DNA of 64,000 nt, from positions 15,025,810-15,089,809 of the forward strand of contig CM068322.1 of NCBI GenBank assembly GCA_034766995.1. The letters are read 5' to 3'. Numbering within the stretch: position 1 is the first letter of the stretch; each line of letters starts with the position of its first letter. Shown here in pieces: positions 25,111 through 38,550 of the stretch. The notes beneath the pieces are model-generated. The model ran no database searches. It had not been told where the DNA came from and saw nothing but the letters and a program-made list of their open reading frames with translations. The stretch comes from Acanthacorydalis orientalis. Taxonomy: Eukaryota; Arthropoda; Insecta; Megaloptera; Corydalidae. The translations under genes and the position numbers were made by a program.

Positions 25111-25559
25111 GGTGCTATTTTTCATCAGTGGTTAAAATTCGTGATACAAAAAGTTCTTTGATTTTAGTCGTGAAATAAGAGATGTACAGATTGTAAGACG
25201 CTGTAATTTGTTATTGGGAGTTAATTTGTGTGCTACCCATTTACTTAATTTCCATCTCTTTCCTATTTTATGTAAATGCTTCCGTATTGTTTAATCACTT
25301 ACTTTGAACAATTCTGCAAGATGTTGGCACGTTAACCTGGAATTTGTTTCAATCATTGTCTCCGATTCGTCGATTTTAAATTTGATGGTCTGTCTGATCT
25401 GGTCTCGTCTTTAGTGGATTCGTTCTCGGCAGAACGTTTTTTAAAACCATCTCTGGGCCGTTTTTGATGTAACTGTCTTCTCTCCAAACGCAGTACAAAT
25501 TTTTTTTGTAGTTTCTTTAGCATTAGACCCAAGTTTAAATTCATAAAGAAAACACGCAC
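25100..25559 (-). pseudogene. Mariner transposase remnant (Hsmar1/cecropia-like N-terminal half)
   Basis: On the minus strand, from about 25545 downward, the product reads FKLGSNAKETTKKICTAFGE, then KTVTSKTAQRWF. After a frame change come SETMIETNSRLTCQHLAELF, the second helix-turn-helix, and KLSKWVAHKLTPNNKLQRL. It reaches TTDEK near 25128, the first catalytic Asp region. Stops and frameshifts interrupt it, including one within the second helix-turn-helix and one just after TTDEK. The arrangement matches the DNA-binding half of mariner transposases of the Hsmar1/SETMAR type. The catalytic remainder is absent: past about 25110 the sequence belongs to the neighbouring mariner-like element. Confidence 0.7.
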
Positions 25560-25751
25560 ATATTACACAATTTTTCACAGACATTTTTAAAGGTTAGAAT
25601 TATTTTTTAAATGAAAGTGAACAGTTTGAGATTCATTTAAAACACATGCTAATATTACTGATAAACAATGCTTGGAATTTTATCCGATACCAAGTGTAAA
25701 CAATTATTGGAATTATTGTACGTTATGACAGCGACAGAACTTTCTTGGTTA

Positions 25752-25754
<3 letters not shown>

Positions 25755-25824
<70 letters not shown>
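25755..25824. repeat. (TA)n array, 70 bp
   Basis: Long perfect TA run. Confidence 0.95.
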
Positions 25825-25827
<3 letters not shown>

Positions 25828-26009
25828 GCATATGTGTACATATGAATGCATGTTTATGAATTTCACTACAAGAATTCACTCAGGGTGCAATTATTCTCTG
25901 GAATATTCTCATGTCACCTTTTAAGAGATACATAATATAAGCAATCTAGTATAAAATAATTGATTAATATAACGTGTTTTCCCGTTGAAAGCTCACAAAT
26001 TGTTCACTT

Positions 26010-26680
26010 CATCCATAAATGAATTACTGTAGTGAATGTGACGACATACTAATGCATATTGAACAGATCGTAGGATTAACTCTATTGAAATATAGTTTTA
26101 GTTTTGGATGCATCACGTGCCATTTTCACTGTCGTATTAAAGTGCAGAATAATAATCCGAGCGTGGCGAACAGAACGAACACACAATTCAGGAAACACGG
26201 AACGTTACGAAGACAATTTCAGAACACCGTTTTCGGCGAATATGCATGAACTGTTCCTCGATAATATATGTATCGCAATTGTATTATATTATTGCGCCTT
26301 TATCTTGGAGATGTGATAAACTGATATTATGTTTCTGCCCTTACGACTCGTTGAAGTTACAATGGTCAGCTCTACAACAACAACTAATACCTCCATTACC
26401 ATCACTACTACTATTTTACCCTCATATAACACACTGCGACTATTGTTTATCCACAGTTTGCTGAACTGGACGATATTATCGTAAGTTTGATCTGGAACGT
26501 AGAAATATATTGCATGTTTTTCTTGCGTCCGACCACAAATTGTTCAATGTTTGTGTTTTAGTTCCTGTTTGTTTTTCGTATAATGTAAATATTTTTCGTG
26601 GCGCTGGACAATTAGTCGCGTAATGATTATATTTTGTTAATAAAACGATTATACGCGTTGTAATGTTGTATCAACTTTAT
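26010..26680. other. GC-richer unique block
   Basis: Overlapping plus-strand frames of 70-76 codons lie in all phases, the pattern of higher GC rather than of one gene. No motif recognised. Confidence 0.35.
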
Positions 26681-29590
26681 TATGCTGAACGGTGAGTATA
26701 CTTTTACATACACCAAAAAGGCATCTTTAACTATATATCTTCAAAAATTTCAAGGTACGTTTACGAAACTTTTTTAAACAAAATAATTAAATTTTAACCA
26801 AATAATTTAGATATTAAATTCATTTAATATCTAAAATTTATAAATTTAACACTGATAATAAATGCACTGAATATAACATCTCAATAAAGACGTCCAGCTT
26901 TTTTTTAAATGATGAGTTACAATTGTAACTCATGTCAAAAAACATATCAAAAAATGTATGAATATATTTATATAATGTTAAGAAAAAACAATTATTAATT
27001 TTATATAACCTGTAAAACGAAATATTTATTTTTTAAAAAAAGTCGACTGATTAAGAAAATAAGATCGAATAAGTTTTTTCGACTAGGTAGTTATAATAAA
27101 ATATTCATGCAAAAAATGGAAAACAATTTTTCATTATCAATCAAATAAATATATAATTTGAAAATAATATCTCATAAATACAAAATAACATTTTTTGCCA
27201 TATTTTGAGTTCTATAAGCAAATAAAATGTTTTTAATTAAAATATTTTCTCACTTAACTTTCAATTACATTCATAAAAATTAAAATAATTTTAAAAAACA
27301 CGTTTTAAAACAAATACTTTAAAATTTTTTATATACTAATATTTACTATATTTCTTGTATACATTTTTTCACGATTATTTCCTTTACAATGTACTTTTTT
27401 ACATGCTATTGTATGTAATAAAAACGTAGAATGAAAATGTCATTTGTGTTAATGTCTTACAAAAACTAAAAAGAGTGTTTTACAAAATCAGTTTTTCTTT
27501 CTTTCTGATAAGAATCACATGTAGATCCAATTAACCCTACGTTTTAAATTCAAGACACACAATTAAAATTAATAAATGTTGAAGTAAATATTTTTTTAAT
27601 ACATCTTTATATACAAAATGAATATTTGACACTATATAATGTGTATACTATATCAATTTTTAACAGAAAAAATAACTTTGTCTTTGAAAAATAACTAATT
27701 TCATAAAGTATAAATTTAACCTTATTGATTAACATAAATTATGAACGTAATTAAAATTTTCCATGACGAATTTCTGTTAATTACTAATTAATATAAAATA
27801 ATATATTCAAAAATAACAACTGCGACAATTCACAGATGTATGCTTCGTGCTGTGAATATTCGGTAGGACGTTGACTAGATTAACATGATTTAGTTTAGCA
27901 CAACGGTTCTGCCGCTATTAAACCACTGTAAAAGTAAAACACGTCGTTCGCATGATAATCTTAAACCTTGATCATTATATGTTATGATACCAAAAACATC
28001 ATCAAAGAATGTATACATTACTCTCTACCATTTGTCAACGCACATATGTACTGAACACAAATATATCCCTGTTGCGCGTATACTGAAGAGAACCGAAAAT
28101 TACCCATCTGCTACATTGTTACAGCACAATAAAATGAAATTGCACATTTCGCGATTCTCACTGTGAAAAGAATGAGTTTGCGGCGGTGTAAGAAGACGGT
28201 ATTGTCTTTTTGCAGTCATCGAGAAGTGTTAGTTCCTGTGTGTGGTACTGCTTCATGTGAAGCATGAGAGGCGGACGATTCATTGGGGGTGAGTATTTTG
28301 TCAGATTGAATTTCTGTTCTGTTGCTGGTTTTTCGTGAAAGTGAAAGCTAAATGCAGTGGCGGGTAAAAACCATCGTAGGCTCTGAAAGAAATTTATTAC
28401 CTGATGTATAAAATCCACAATCCTTGCTGTCTTTTGGGAATATATTTTTATTCTTTACTAGAACCATTTTTAAAAATACATCAGTTAAGAAAATGATTTA
28501 ATAATGTATTTTATATATTAAACAATAATTTGTAGAAAACATCAGGGATATTATTTATCTTTTATTAAATATGAAAAAGTAAATATTTATTTTTTTATTA
28601 TAGAAATAATCTGTAGAGTTTAACTCATTTATAACTGCTACGTAGGGAAAATAGATAAAACCACAATTATTTTCATAACAATATGGATAATATAAATATC
28701 ATCAAACATTTTTTTGTATCTTATTAGATAATCAAACAACTATTTAACAAATAATCGTACAAACTATATTAATAACCTAGATAGAAAAATAACTATTAAA
28801 AAATAATATTATTTTATATAAATTATTCTTTAAACAATATACGATAAATTTATGAATAAAATAATTATCCATGACTGACGCTAGGGAAGTAAATTAAATA
28901 CAATATTAAATCAAAATGCTAAATAGTTCTTTTTAAAGAGAAATCGAAAACAATTAATTACTATAAGATATGAAATTGATTAATATTAGATTTGATTCAA
29001 AATAAACTGATATTATAAAACTTATTAAGATATAAAAGAGACATTTAACTACTTTTTTTTAAAAAAAAACCAAATAATTATTAAAATTTAGGCAAATAAA
29101 AAAAATATTCTAAGAAAATGAATTTCAAAATGATAATCAAAGAAAATGCTTGTAACAATATTAAAGTTGTTTATTCGAAAATAATAATAACATGATGTTA
29201 TTCACATTTAAATTATCAACAAAATAGTGCTAAAAGTCAAACTATATATTATTAAATAATATTGAAAAATGTAAATTTATGATTTGTACAGAATTTGATT
29301 ATATTTTATAAACTTGTGCAAGAGGAATATACAATGAGTTTTTACACAGAGTCCGCCACTGTTAAACCAACTGAAAAAAGACCTGTCCGATGTCATTGAA
29401 TGTAAGAAGGATGACAGAAGAACATTCATCTATTCATTCACTCGTTAATATTTGTTTTGAAACGGCGTCGCTTTTAACGCGACGTACCACAGCGGATGTT
29501 AACGGTTTAAACATAATTTGTTTCCTTTAAACTGACTTGTAAAAAACATAAGATAAAGTACCTTTTTTTTGTTTTTCTGATATGTACGAA
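26681..29590. other. Mostly non-coding, two GC-richer islands
   Basis: Islands at about 27840-28430 (with the candidate exon) and 29330-29510. The rest is AT-rich filler with no recognised repeat. Confidence 0.5.
28216..28288 (+). other. Candidate short exon with consensus splice sites
   Basis: A pyrimidine-rich tract ends in an acceptor (ATTGTCTTTTTGCAG, 28201-28215). The 73 bases that follow are clearly GC-richer than the surroundings, and a strong donor GTGAGT begins at 28289-or-so (28289-28294). The interval contains an ATG followed by MRGGRFIG-type coding up to the donor. The other frames carry stops, so it could only be a 5' exon with a late start codon, or a non-coding exon. No partner exons were found. 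Both signals may be chance. Confidence 0.2.
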
Positions 29591-29594
29591 TATA

Positions 29595-29599
<5 letters not shown>

Positions 29600-29653
<54 letters not shown>
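29600..29653. repeat. (TA)n array
   Basis: TA run of about 54 bases. Confidence 0.95.
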
Positions 29654-29656
<3 letters not shown>

Positions 29657-29864
29657 AGTACATCTGCAAAAGAACAAAGTTATCAGAAAATGTATATCAC
29701 AGTTGTATAAGAAAAAGAAAAAGCATTGGACTACATAAATTGAAAAGAGGTTATATAAATAAAAATATATATTATACAAACAAATTATAAAAAAGTGGAA
29801 CTATATTAAAAATAAATGATAATATTTGATTATTAAAAAGTGTTATTGTTTAAAGAAATATACA

Positions 29865-29869
<5 letters not shown>

Positions 29870-29900
<31 letters not shown>
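29870..29900. repeat. (TA)n array
   Basis: TA run of about 31 bases. Confidence 0.9.
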
Positions 29901-29902
<2 letters not shown>

Positions 29903-30330
29903 GTGAGAAGGAGTGAATGTGTATGAATAAAACTACTGTAAAACATTTTGGGTTACAATTAAATAAAATTGTAGACGAAGAATATGGAAATTAACTTAAA
30001 AACGTAATAAAATTTATATCAATCATAAAATATAAGTAGGAACAAGTTCTGTTCATGATTATTACTAATAAAAACGTCTAATTTTTTATGAGTGACATTT
30101 AAAATAAGGGGATAATTATTTCGTTTAAATATTCATGAACGACAGACTGTAATTACAAAAACTAATTAATTGTATTAAAAACATACGATTGGTATCAAAA
30201 AAGGGGTTAATTTTAAAATGTGAATGAAGTGTGCTTTTTTAATAAGATAAATTTGTGTGATATTAAGAAAATATGCACACAAATTTATTATAAGATACGT
30301 GTTAAAAGTTAATTTCAACAAATATTACAT

Positions 30331-30336
<6 letters not shown>

Positions 30337-30395
<59 letters not shown>
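30337..30395. repeat. (TA)n array, left flank of a MITE
   Basis: TA run ending next to the foldback element at 30400. Confidence 0.95.
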
Positions 30396-30399
<4 letters not shown>

Positions 30400-30400
<1 letters not shown>

Positions 30401-30525
30401 GTGTTTCAATTTAGGCTCCCGTATGAAAGTGTTAAAAAAGTACAAAAATTAAAAATTCATGTTATTTTTAAGTCTTGAGTTGTTTTTAAAAAATACTTTC
30501 ATGAGGAAGGCTAAATTGAATCACC
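30400..30525. mobile_element. Foldback MITE, about 126 bp, between two TA arrays
   Basis: The left arm reads GGTGTTTCAATTTAGGCTCC and goes on to TATGAAAGTGTTAAAAAA. The reverse complement of the right arm reads GGTGATTCAATTTAGCCTTC and goes on to CATGAAAGTATTTTTTA. Arms of about 40 bases enclose a spacer of about 40 bases. TA arrays abut both ends (30337-30395 and 30532-30580), as expected for insertion at a TA inside one longer array. No coding capacity. Confidence 0.7.
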
Positions 30526-30526
30526 G

Positions 30527-30531
<5 letters not shown>

Positions 30532-30580
<49 letters not shown>
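30532..30580. repeat. (TA)n array, right flank of a MITE
   Basis: TA run starting just after the foldback element. Confidence 0.95.
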
Positions 30581-30583
<3 letters not shown>

Positions 30584-31020
30584 GCGCGAACTTGTGGTAT
30601 TTTAACTTTTTATCCATTTTCAATTGGTTTTCACTTTGAGAAACACTTAAAACTCTAGTTACATAAAGAATTCTAGATAGAAAGTTTTCTGATCATTTAA
30701 ATAGTTTATATAAGTTATGAAACAATTATAATAAAACTAGCTATTTTATTTTTCGATTGTTATGTTAAAACAATAAAAATATATGTTGAAAACACTGTTA
30801 TATATTGCATCTATATAAACTACAAAATCTAACATGAAAGTGATATCGTTTTAATAGATATCATGACTTGACAAATTTTCAGCCTTTCACGGAGAAAGTC
30901 TGTATTAGTTTTTTAGGAACTGGCGGTTATATTTGACAATTTGAATACTATTCCTAAATTTTTTTTAAGATTATATAAAGTAAAAAAATATTTAATTAGT
31001 ATTGCATACATTTCCTTTCT

Positions 31021-31068
31021 TTCTTTATCTCTTTCTCCCTCTCTCTCTCTCTATATATATATATATCA

Positions 31069-31103
<35 letters not shown>
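31021..31103. repeat. (CT)n(TA)n array
   Basis: CT-rich block, then TA repeats interrupted once by CAGT. Confidence 0.9.
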
Positions 31104-31105
<2 letters not shown>

Positions 31106-31781
31106 CGCGTATGTGTAGTGTATATTCTGTTCATTTATGTGAGATATCTTCAGATTAGGTCTTTTACAATTCATTGCTAATTACATATCACTTTAATCTC
31201 TTTTAAACGATCTAGTATTTATTTGTTAGACGAATTACAAATGCTTATATTTTTTTGATGTCTGTCTCATATGTATATAACAGTCAACACGTCTGGATTC
31301 TTATTAGAAAGATGCTTTTCAGTAATTATATTTTTGCATTTTTATTTTTGGTATAATCTCAACATCTTGATTTCTTCAAATGTAGTAAATAATAAAAATT
31401 ACTTTTATTGGCAATATATAATACATGAAAGATCATTAAACGAAAATAAATAATATTTCAGTTTAGTAAAAGTTTATCAATTCTTAAAATGTTGATATAA
31501 ATTTTGAATTTAAAAGAAAAATAACCTTTTAAATATTTACTATGAAATTATTTCACAAAAAATATTTTTTAAATGGCGTGTCATCTTCTTTGAAACACAA
31601 TAAGAAAGTTTACTTAACGAACAATTATATAAAAAAAATCGTTTCAACTATGAGAGGATAATAAAGCATTTTGAATCTTTTAAAGAAATCACAGTGTAAT
31701 AATTGTTTATACGATTTTTTATGTTAATTTTTCTTTTCTGAAAGTGTCAAAAATTGACATTTGGAAGTTTTGTCGAATTTA

Positions 31782-31835
31782 CACATACACACACACATAT
31801 ATTTATGTATATATATATTTATGTAAATATATATT

Positions 31836-31874
<39 letters not shown>
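31782..31874. repeat. (CA)n with TATATATTTATG units and (TA)n
   Basis: CA repeats, three TATTTATGTA-type units, then TA repeats. Confidence 0.9.
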
Positions 31875-31879
<5 letters not shown>

Positions 31880-32167
31880 TAAACCAAAAGTTTACTCTCA
31901 TATTTATAAATTAACAGTAGTTGCTCCTCTTATTGGTTTTCAACGAAAAATACATAAAATTGAAATAATTTTTTTACTATTAACTCTAAACACTAATGAA
32001 ATTAAATGTTGAGAATTATTTTTTTATACACACATTAATACAGTTTTTTGGATAGTTTCAAATTAGAAAATAATTTAATAATCAAATATTATTTTGAAAA
32101 ATAAATTTCAGAGTGTTTTAAAATTTACCATTATTTTTTTTTCCTTTTCCCACTTTATCTCTTCTTA

Positions 32168-32168
<1 letters not shown>

Positions 32169-32200
<32 letters not shown>
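32169..32200. repeat. (TA)n(ATA)n array
   Basis: TA run followed by four AAT trinucleotides. Confidence 0.9.
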
Positions 32201-32354
32201 ACATACACATATACTACAGTATTTTAGAAAGCTCACGAACATTAAAGCTTTTTAAGTGATTGCTTTGTATGATGCTTTTAACAAAAGATGATGTATTTCG
32301 CAAAATACAATTTTAAATTGACACATTGAACAATACACTGAGGTATAATTCTAG

Positions 32355-32357
<3 letters not shown>

Positions 32358-32400
<43 letters not shown>
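32358..32400. repeat. (TA)n array
   Basis: TA run of about 43 bases. Confidence 0.95.
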
Positions 32401-32401
<1 letters not shown>

Positions 32402-35400
32402 CATAAGCGTGCTTGTAAGCATATGTGTGGATGTAATTCCCTTTACGAATGTGTGGTATATAAAACCACGCACAGATATAAAAATATCCACAGAAGTGAA
32501 GAAAAAAACCTTACTGGAATTCAGATGACCCACAAGAGGGTCACAAAAATAAAGCAAGAAACATAAAAACGACAAAGTGAACGGTTAACGGCAGTGCAAC
32601 TGCCGTACCCAAATTTCTGTCAACTCAGTGTATCCGCTGGAAACACTAAACAAAACATTAGCCATTGAAGAAACGTAATTGAATACATTGAAAACATCCC
32701 GAGTATCATTTTAAATGTTTATCATCTACCTGAATGAATGTTTATTATTTTTTTTCACCTGTAAGACGACTTAATTATCTAGAAACATGAAATAAATTAA
32801 ATGTTTATATTTTGTTATATAAAAATGCTTATTAATAAAAATACTTTACTAGTTAAAAAAAGTTTAATTGTATTTTCTATACTTTGAAATTAAACTAAAA
32901 CTATCATAAATACCACCATTTTTAATTATTATTTAAATACATTTATATCTTTAACATTTTGATTTTAACATTTTGATGTCTTTAAGAAGATAACAGAAAT
33001 AAATATGGCGAAGATATATCCAATAAGAGGTATAATGAGATATTTTATATAATTAAATGATTTGATTCGCGTTAAGAATAAAAGCAAATTCCAATTATAA
33101 GATACATCATATATCATTATATACAAATACTGTTCTGAATGAGTTCAAGTATTTTTTTATCAGGCGTATTTAAAAAAAAATAATTTAATTTTAAGTATTT
33201 AATACTACAATTACAATTCTCATGAGAAGTTTTTAACAGTTTATAAAAAAATATACGTTTAATATATTTGAAATCACTAAAAAAAGAACTACTTTTCTTT
33301 TAAAGAATGTAATAATTAAATTTACAGTTACACTTATTACATAAAAATGGTGGTTAAATCGGTGCACTATGTACCACAATTAAATTCGGTAAGTTTTCAT
33401 GGAAAATAACTTTTAAAAAACTATGATTAATATAATTATACTATCGTGATTGAAGTATATAAAAAAGAACAGATGTGCAAAATATTATTTTGTATTTCGT
33501 ACTTTGTACATTATACAATTTTTTATCTGTATTTACTATGTTATATAATACATTTTTGTTCAAAAACATTCAATAATTAAAAGAAACTTTTAAATATTTA
33601 TTAAAGAATCATGGCGAAGAGAAAGTTTACTATTTTTTATGTTTAGGTTTGAAACCAGTACATAGTTTCATTGTTGCTTTGCTTTCCTACTTTAGACCTT
33701 TCTCGGACACTAGTTGACATATATTACCATATAATATGATAGTTGTGGCTTCCGGCCTTCCTTTCCTTAACCTTAATAATACGTTTATTCTCTTTGGTAA
33801 CTTTTATACTCCTAATCAGTGAATATAAGTAATTTTTGTATTATTAGTTCCACAATCTTTTTAAGATTAATACCTGTTATTGCTATTTTTTACTGTTATT
33901 TTTTTTAAAAAAATATATAATATTTTATAATTATAAGAAATTAGTACCTTTTAAATATACTATTCAGAACCATCTATAAAGTAATTAAACATTACTAAAA
34001 TTCTGCATTTCATATATTTACTTTCTTCTTGATTTTGCATATTTATTTTTATTAAGTTTATTGTAGATATATTTAATTTATTTTTCGATGCACATACTAA
34101 AGAACATCAAGTGTTCAACATAAAAGTGTAAATAAAGAATTAAATCAATCTATTTCACTCAAAACAATTACAGTATCCATATCACTTGTAACGAATATCA
34201 ATAAGAATAGAATAAGATATAAAAAATACTTATAAACAATTACAACGGATCTTATATAATTACATCGTATATTTTGAAACAAGATTTTTGAAAAAAATAC
34301 TATTGATATAAAAATCTAAATTCATGAACGCATTGCCAGTGAGGTTTCTTTTTAGTGAAATACAATATTAATTAACTATAAAATAAGATTAAAATTTTGC
34401 ATAATAGTGTCTAACAATTCACTAGATTATAATGTTGAGCTTTTTAATGAATCATTAGATAAAAATATTAAAAAAAAATATTAATTATACAAATACTCTA
34501 CATATCCACATTTATTAGAATTTTTGAATGACGACAATGCTGACATACATACAATATATATACATATAATATATACATTCGTATTATATTTTGACAGGAA
34601 TATAAAGATGACAGTATAAAAAAGAATTATTTTAAACTAAATTTTTTTGATATATGAATATGTAAAAAATTCAAATCACAAATCATGTTCATCTATTTCT
34701 ATCATCTACTTATGCTTTACACGTATCTTGTAGCAATAAATATAAGTCCTAGTATTATGTTTACCATATTTCCGAAAATGAACACTTTTTTCCAGTCGAT
34801 TTTCCAGCGACCGTACAAAATTGAAACGTGTTTTATCTCCTACTCACACCAACGTTTTCATCCATACGTCGTTTCTTTTTCAACGATATTCTAGTACGAA
34901 AAAAAATTTATCAACCGTCATGTTTACTGACGCGACACATTTTCACCTGAATAGATATTTTAACCAACTGAAGAATGATAGGTTTTGAACGTTGCAAAAT
35001 TTCAAATCTGTTCTAGAAGAGTTTATTTCATCCTCAAAGGATAACCGTGTTATGTGCTATGTTTCCCCTTGGAATAGTTTCTACAAAGTTACATACGACA
35101 ACAAAGCTATGTGAATCCGGCACATTGAAGAAGAGTTGATACCAATGCTCGAGTACGGCGGTATCAGTAGTCAACACTGTTCACCTACACAATGCAGATA
35201 ATAAATATGTTTTATTTCAATTTTATGTATTGGATTTTTTTCTTAAACAGCGAATAGCAACGATAAAATTTATTTATAATGTTGTGCCATTTATCAATAT
35301 TGATTTACAACGTACTTAAAAATTGACAGAATTGAATTTGACTACTAGTTAACATTACTTTATATGTATAACTATATTCTCTCGTGAATTACTATAAAAG

Positions 35401-36908
35401 ACAAATACAAAATTTTCAACTATAAAAAGTAAAATATATTACTTATATTTATTTTCATGTGTAATTTACGAATTGAAAAATGTATTTAATATATAACTAT
35501 ATAATCATAAATTACATATAAAATTCTTTTTTCTATCATTTGCTGGCTCGCTCAATGCATTAACACTGAGATATACTTACAAAATGCCGTATGAAGGGGA
35601 TTCAAGAAAAAATATACACTGATTTTTTAAACTACATCATAAATAAAATTTACTTAATATTACAAGTTTGTTTATTTTAACCAGATATATTAGATTTTGT
35701 AAAATTAATTAGAAAAAATAATTATAACATCAGAGTTTTTCTAAACTTATATAAAAAGAAGTCTGCAATGTATTATATTTTTAATTTGTTACTGTATATT
35801 TTGTAAAATTTCCAATGTTGATTTTTCTTACTTTCCAACAAAAATAAGTAGTTGCGTGAACTGCAAACTGACAACGGATAATTTTGTCTTAAAGAATTCA
35901 ATTAGAAATAAAAATCTGTCTAGAAATTATGCCAGAGCAAGAGTTTCATGTCAGTAATTACTTACCAGATAATTATAGTTTATGACAAAAACAAATGGAA
36001 AATAACTTTCTGGTAAATATTTGTATACGAATCACTTTATGTTATTTATTCAGATAAATGCATAAATAATTTGACATATATTTGGCAAAAGAATCGACTC
36101 GTATTCTAACACTTTCAAGATAATTTTTTAGTTTATTAATTTTGTGCTAAATAATTGTGTATAGTTAGTTGTTACACAAATCGATGCATCGTACATGATA
36201 TCAAGTGTTCAATGTAAGGAGTAACACGAGTTTTTTATGTCATAATCGTAAATTATTAGAATTATAACACTTACTGTCTTTATTTTTAAATCGGAAAAAA
36301 ATATTTCAAATACTTGAAACGGATTTCAGACGACTTTACTCTACATTAACTTATAATAATAAAGAAAATCTCACACTGAAAAATCGTTTTATGTCTGTAT
36401 TAGCGAACACCAAACGGGTTAAAGTCGATCTATACATATTTTTATATTAACATTTTTTTCAAAACATTTTATACATAATAATAATTTTCTATATTTAAAA
36501 TATTTTATACATGACAACATCATAAACTAAATAAAATAACAATTCGAAAGCATTTTTTTTATCATTTTTTGAAGTGAATTATTAAGAGCAGGTTTGAATA
36601 GAGTAAATATTAAAAATCTGGATGTTTTTATGTGAAAGATACTTTTTTTTCTGATTAACAAAACATCCAATTGACTTTTTGTTTTTCAAATAATCACGCT
36701 AATTAAATTCTCTAATATGGTAAAAATCGTAAAAATAACGTTTGATAATAACAAGTTGACTTTTTTTCAGGATGGCAGTGTAGGCGTTTCAATTGAGTGC
36801 TTTTTATTTGATTGCGGTTAAGAGAATAAATGTTTCATCACTTAATCGAATGAGTAAAAAAGCTATATTTTCAATCGAATTATTGGTAGTATTTAGTAAG
36901 TAATGTAG

Positions 36909-36909
<1 letters not shown>
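32401..36909. other. Non-coding AT-rich stretch
   Basis: GC-richer patches at about 32400-32660 and 34780-35200 contain no motif that I recognise. The rest is low-complexity AT-rich sequence. Confidence 0.6.

Positions 36910-36964
<55 letters not shown>
36910..36964. repeat. (TA)n array
   Basis: TA run of about 55 bases. Confidence 0.95.
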
Positions 36965-36968
<4 letters not shown>

Positions 36969-37381
36969 GTATTTCGTTATTAAAATAACAAAAATATTGT
37001 AGTACTACTTATATTTTATTTTAATATTTTAAAACATTTTTGATCTTGGTAAACTTAAATGATTTTATTATTAACTACACAATAACATAACAAAATTAGT
37101 TTCTTTATTATTAAAGTATTTTCAGATATCTTTTTCTGAAAATATATTTTTAATAAACAAAATATATTGTTTTTTTTTAAAAAATTATCTCATATAAGAT
37201 TAATATTTAATTAATTGTTTTTTTGACGAATCAGATTAATAAAAAATTGCAACATATGTGTCTGTATTTAATAAAATGCCGCAAAATAGATTACCTAATA
37301 TATACAGACACATTTCACTGCATTCATTAAATACAAAATGAAATAAAATTACAGTTAACGTACACAAAGTATGGTAAATTC

Positions 37382-37395
37382 ATATATACATATCT

Positions 37396-37434
<39 letters not shown>
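37382..37434. repeat. (CATA)n(TA)n array
   Basis: CATA-type units, then TA. A smaller TA run follows at 37485-37503. Confidence 0.9.
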
Positions 37435-37439
<5 letters not shown>

Positions 37440-37978
37440 GTAAATACAATTTCATTTTAAAAATGTATAAGAAAATAAAAAAGTCTATATATATATATAT
37501 ATAATTAAAAGTGAATTCACTTTTCATACACGACGTGCAATTGTATATTTTTTCCTATGTAAATCAACGAATAAATCCCTGGAATTTCCATTTTAATAAA
37601 TGTTTTGTACATAAAACCTTTTTATGTTTTACAGCACAACACTTGAATTAACTCAACGCCATAATTCTTAATAAAAAAAATCATTTACGGAATGGGGAGT
37701 TTTGTATCGTACACGAAAAGGTCAGTGCGCATTTTCCAACATTTTAACGAAATCAATAACCATTAAAAGTATATATATATATATACATGTATGTAATCCT
37801 ACTGACATAAAACCATTTATTAAAACCCATTAACATTTGTGCAACATTGTGAATCGCATTGGTAGAATCAGTATGTGTGTATTTATACATAAATTTTATT
37901 TACTATATACATTGTAATAGTGTGTCAGTAAAAATGAAATGTTCTCTACAACAAAAAAACGTTTCGTTAGCACTAGTA

Positions 37979-37982
<4 letters not shown>

Positions 37983-38038
<56 letters not shown>
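37983..38038. repeat. (TA)n array
   Basis: TA run of about 56 bases. Confidence 0.95.
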
Positions 38039-38041
<3 letters not shown>

Positions 38042-38512
38042 TGTTTAAAGTAGATTTTCGTACGGGTATTACATGTGTGGGCGAATGATTGTGAATCTGT
38101 ATGGTAGTGTGGACGTCGACGAGATGAGGCTAATAAAACAAACGTTTTTGTTGATTTTATCAATGGAACTGTTTTTCAGCTTGTTTTGCTTGTTGTTTTA
38201 ACTGTTGTTATTGCCGAACGAACTAAATTGAGTTTTATTATTTCATGTTTAGTGGAAGTATAATAATAATTACTAGTTTAAGGTTCAGATACATCCTAAA
38301 AAAATACAGGTCGAAGGTATTTTGAAACACACAGACTATATATTTACAATTGGTCGTCTGAAACGAAGTTAAACTTCTAGAATGAAATAATACAGTATAA
38401 AAAAGTAATTAAATTTAAATTGAAGAAAAGTCAAGCAATATATGTCAGTAAAATGTCAATACGAAGATAAGGGTTTATTTTTTAATTCGGTCGTTTTCTA
38501 TAGTACTCTCAG

Positions 38513-38516
<4 letters not shown>

Positions 38517-38546
<30 letters not shown>
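38517..38546. repeat. (TA)n array
   Basis: TA run of about 30 bases. Confidence 0.9.
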
Positions 38547-38550
<4 letters not shown>

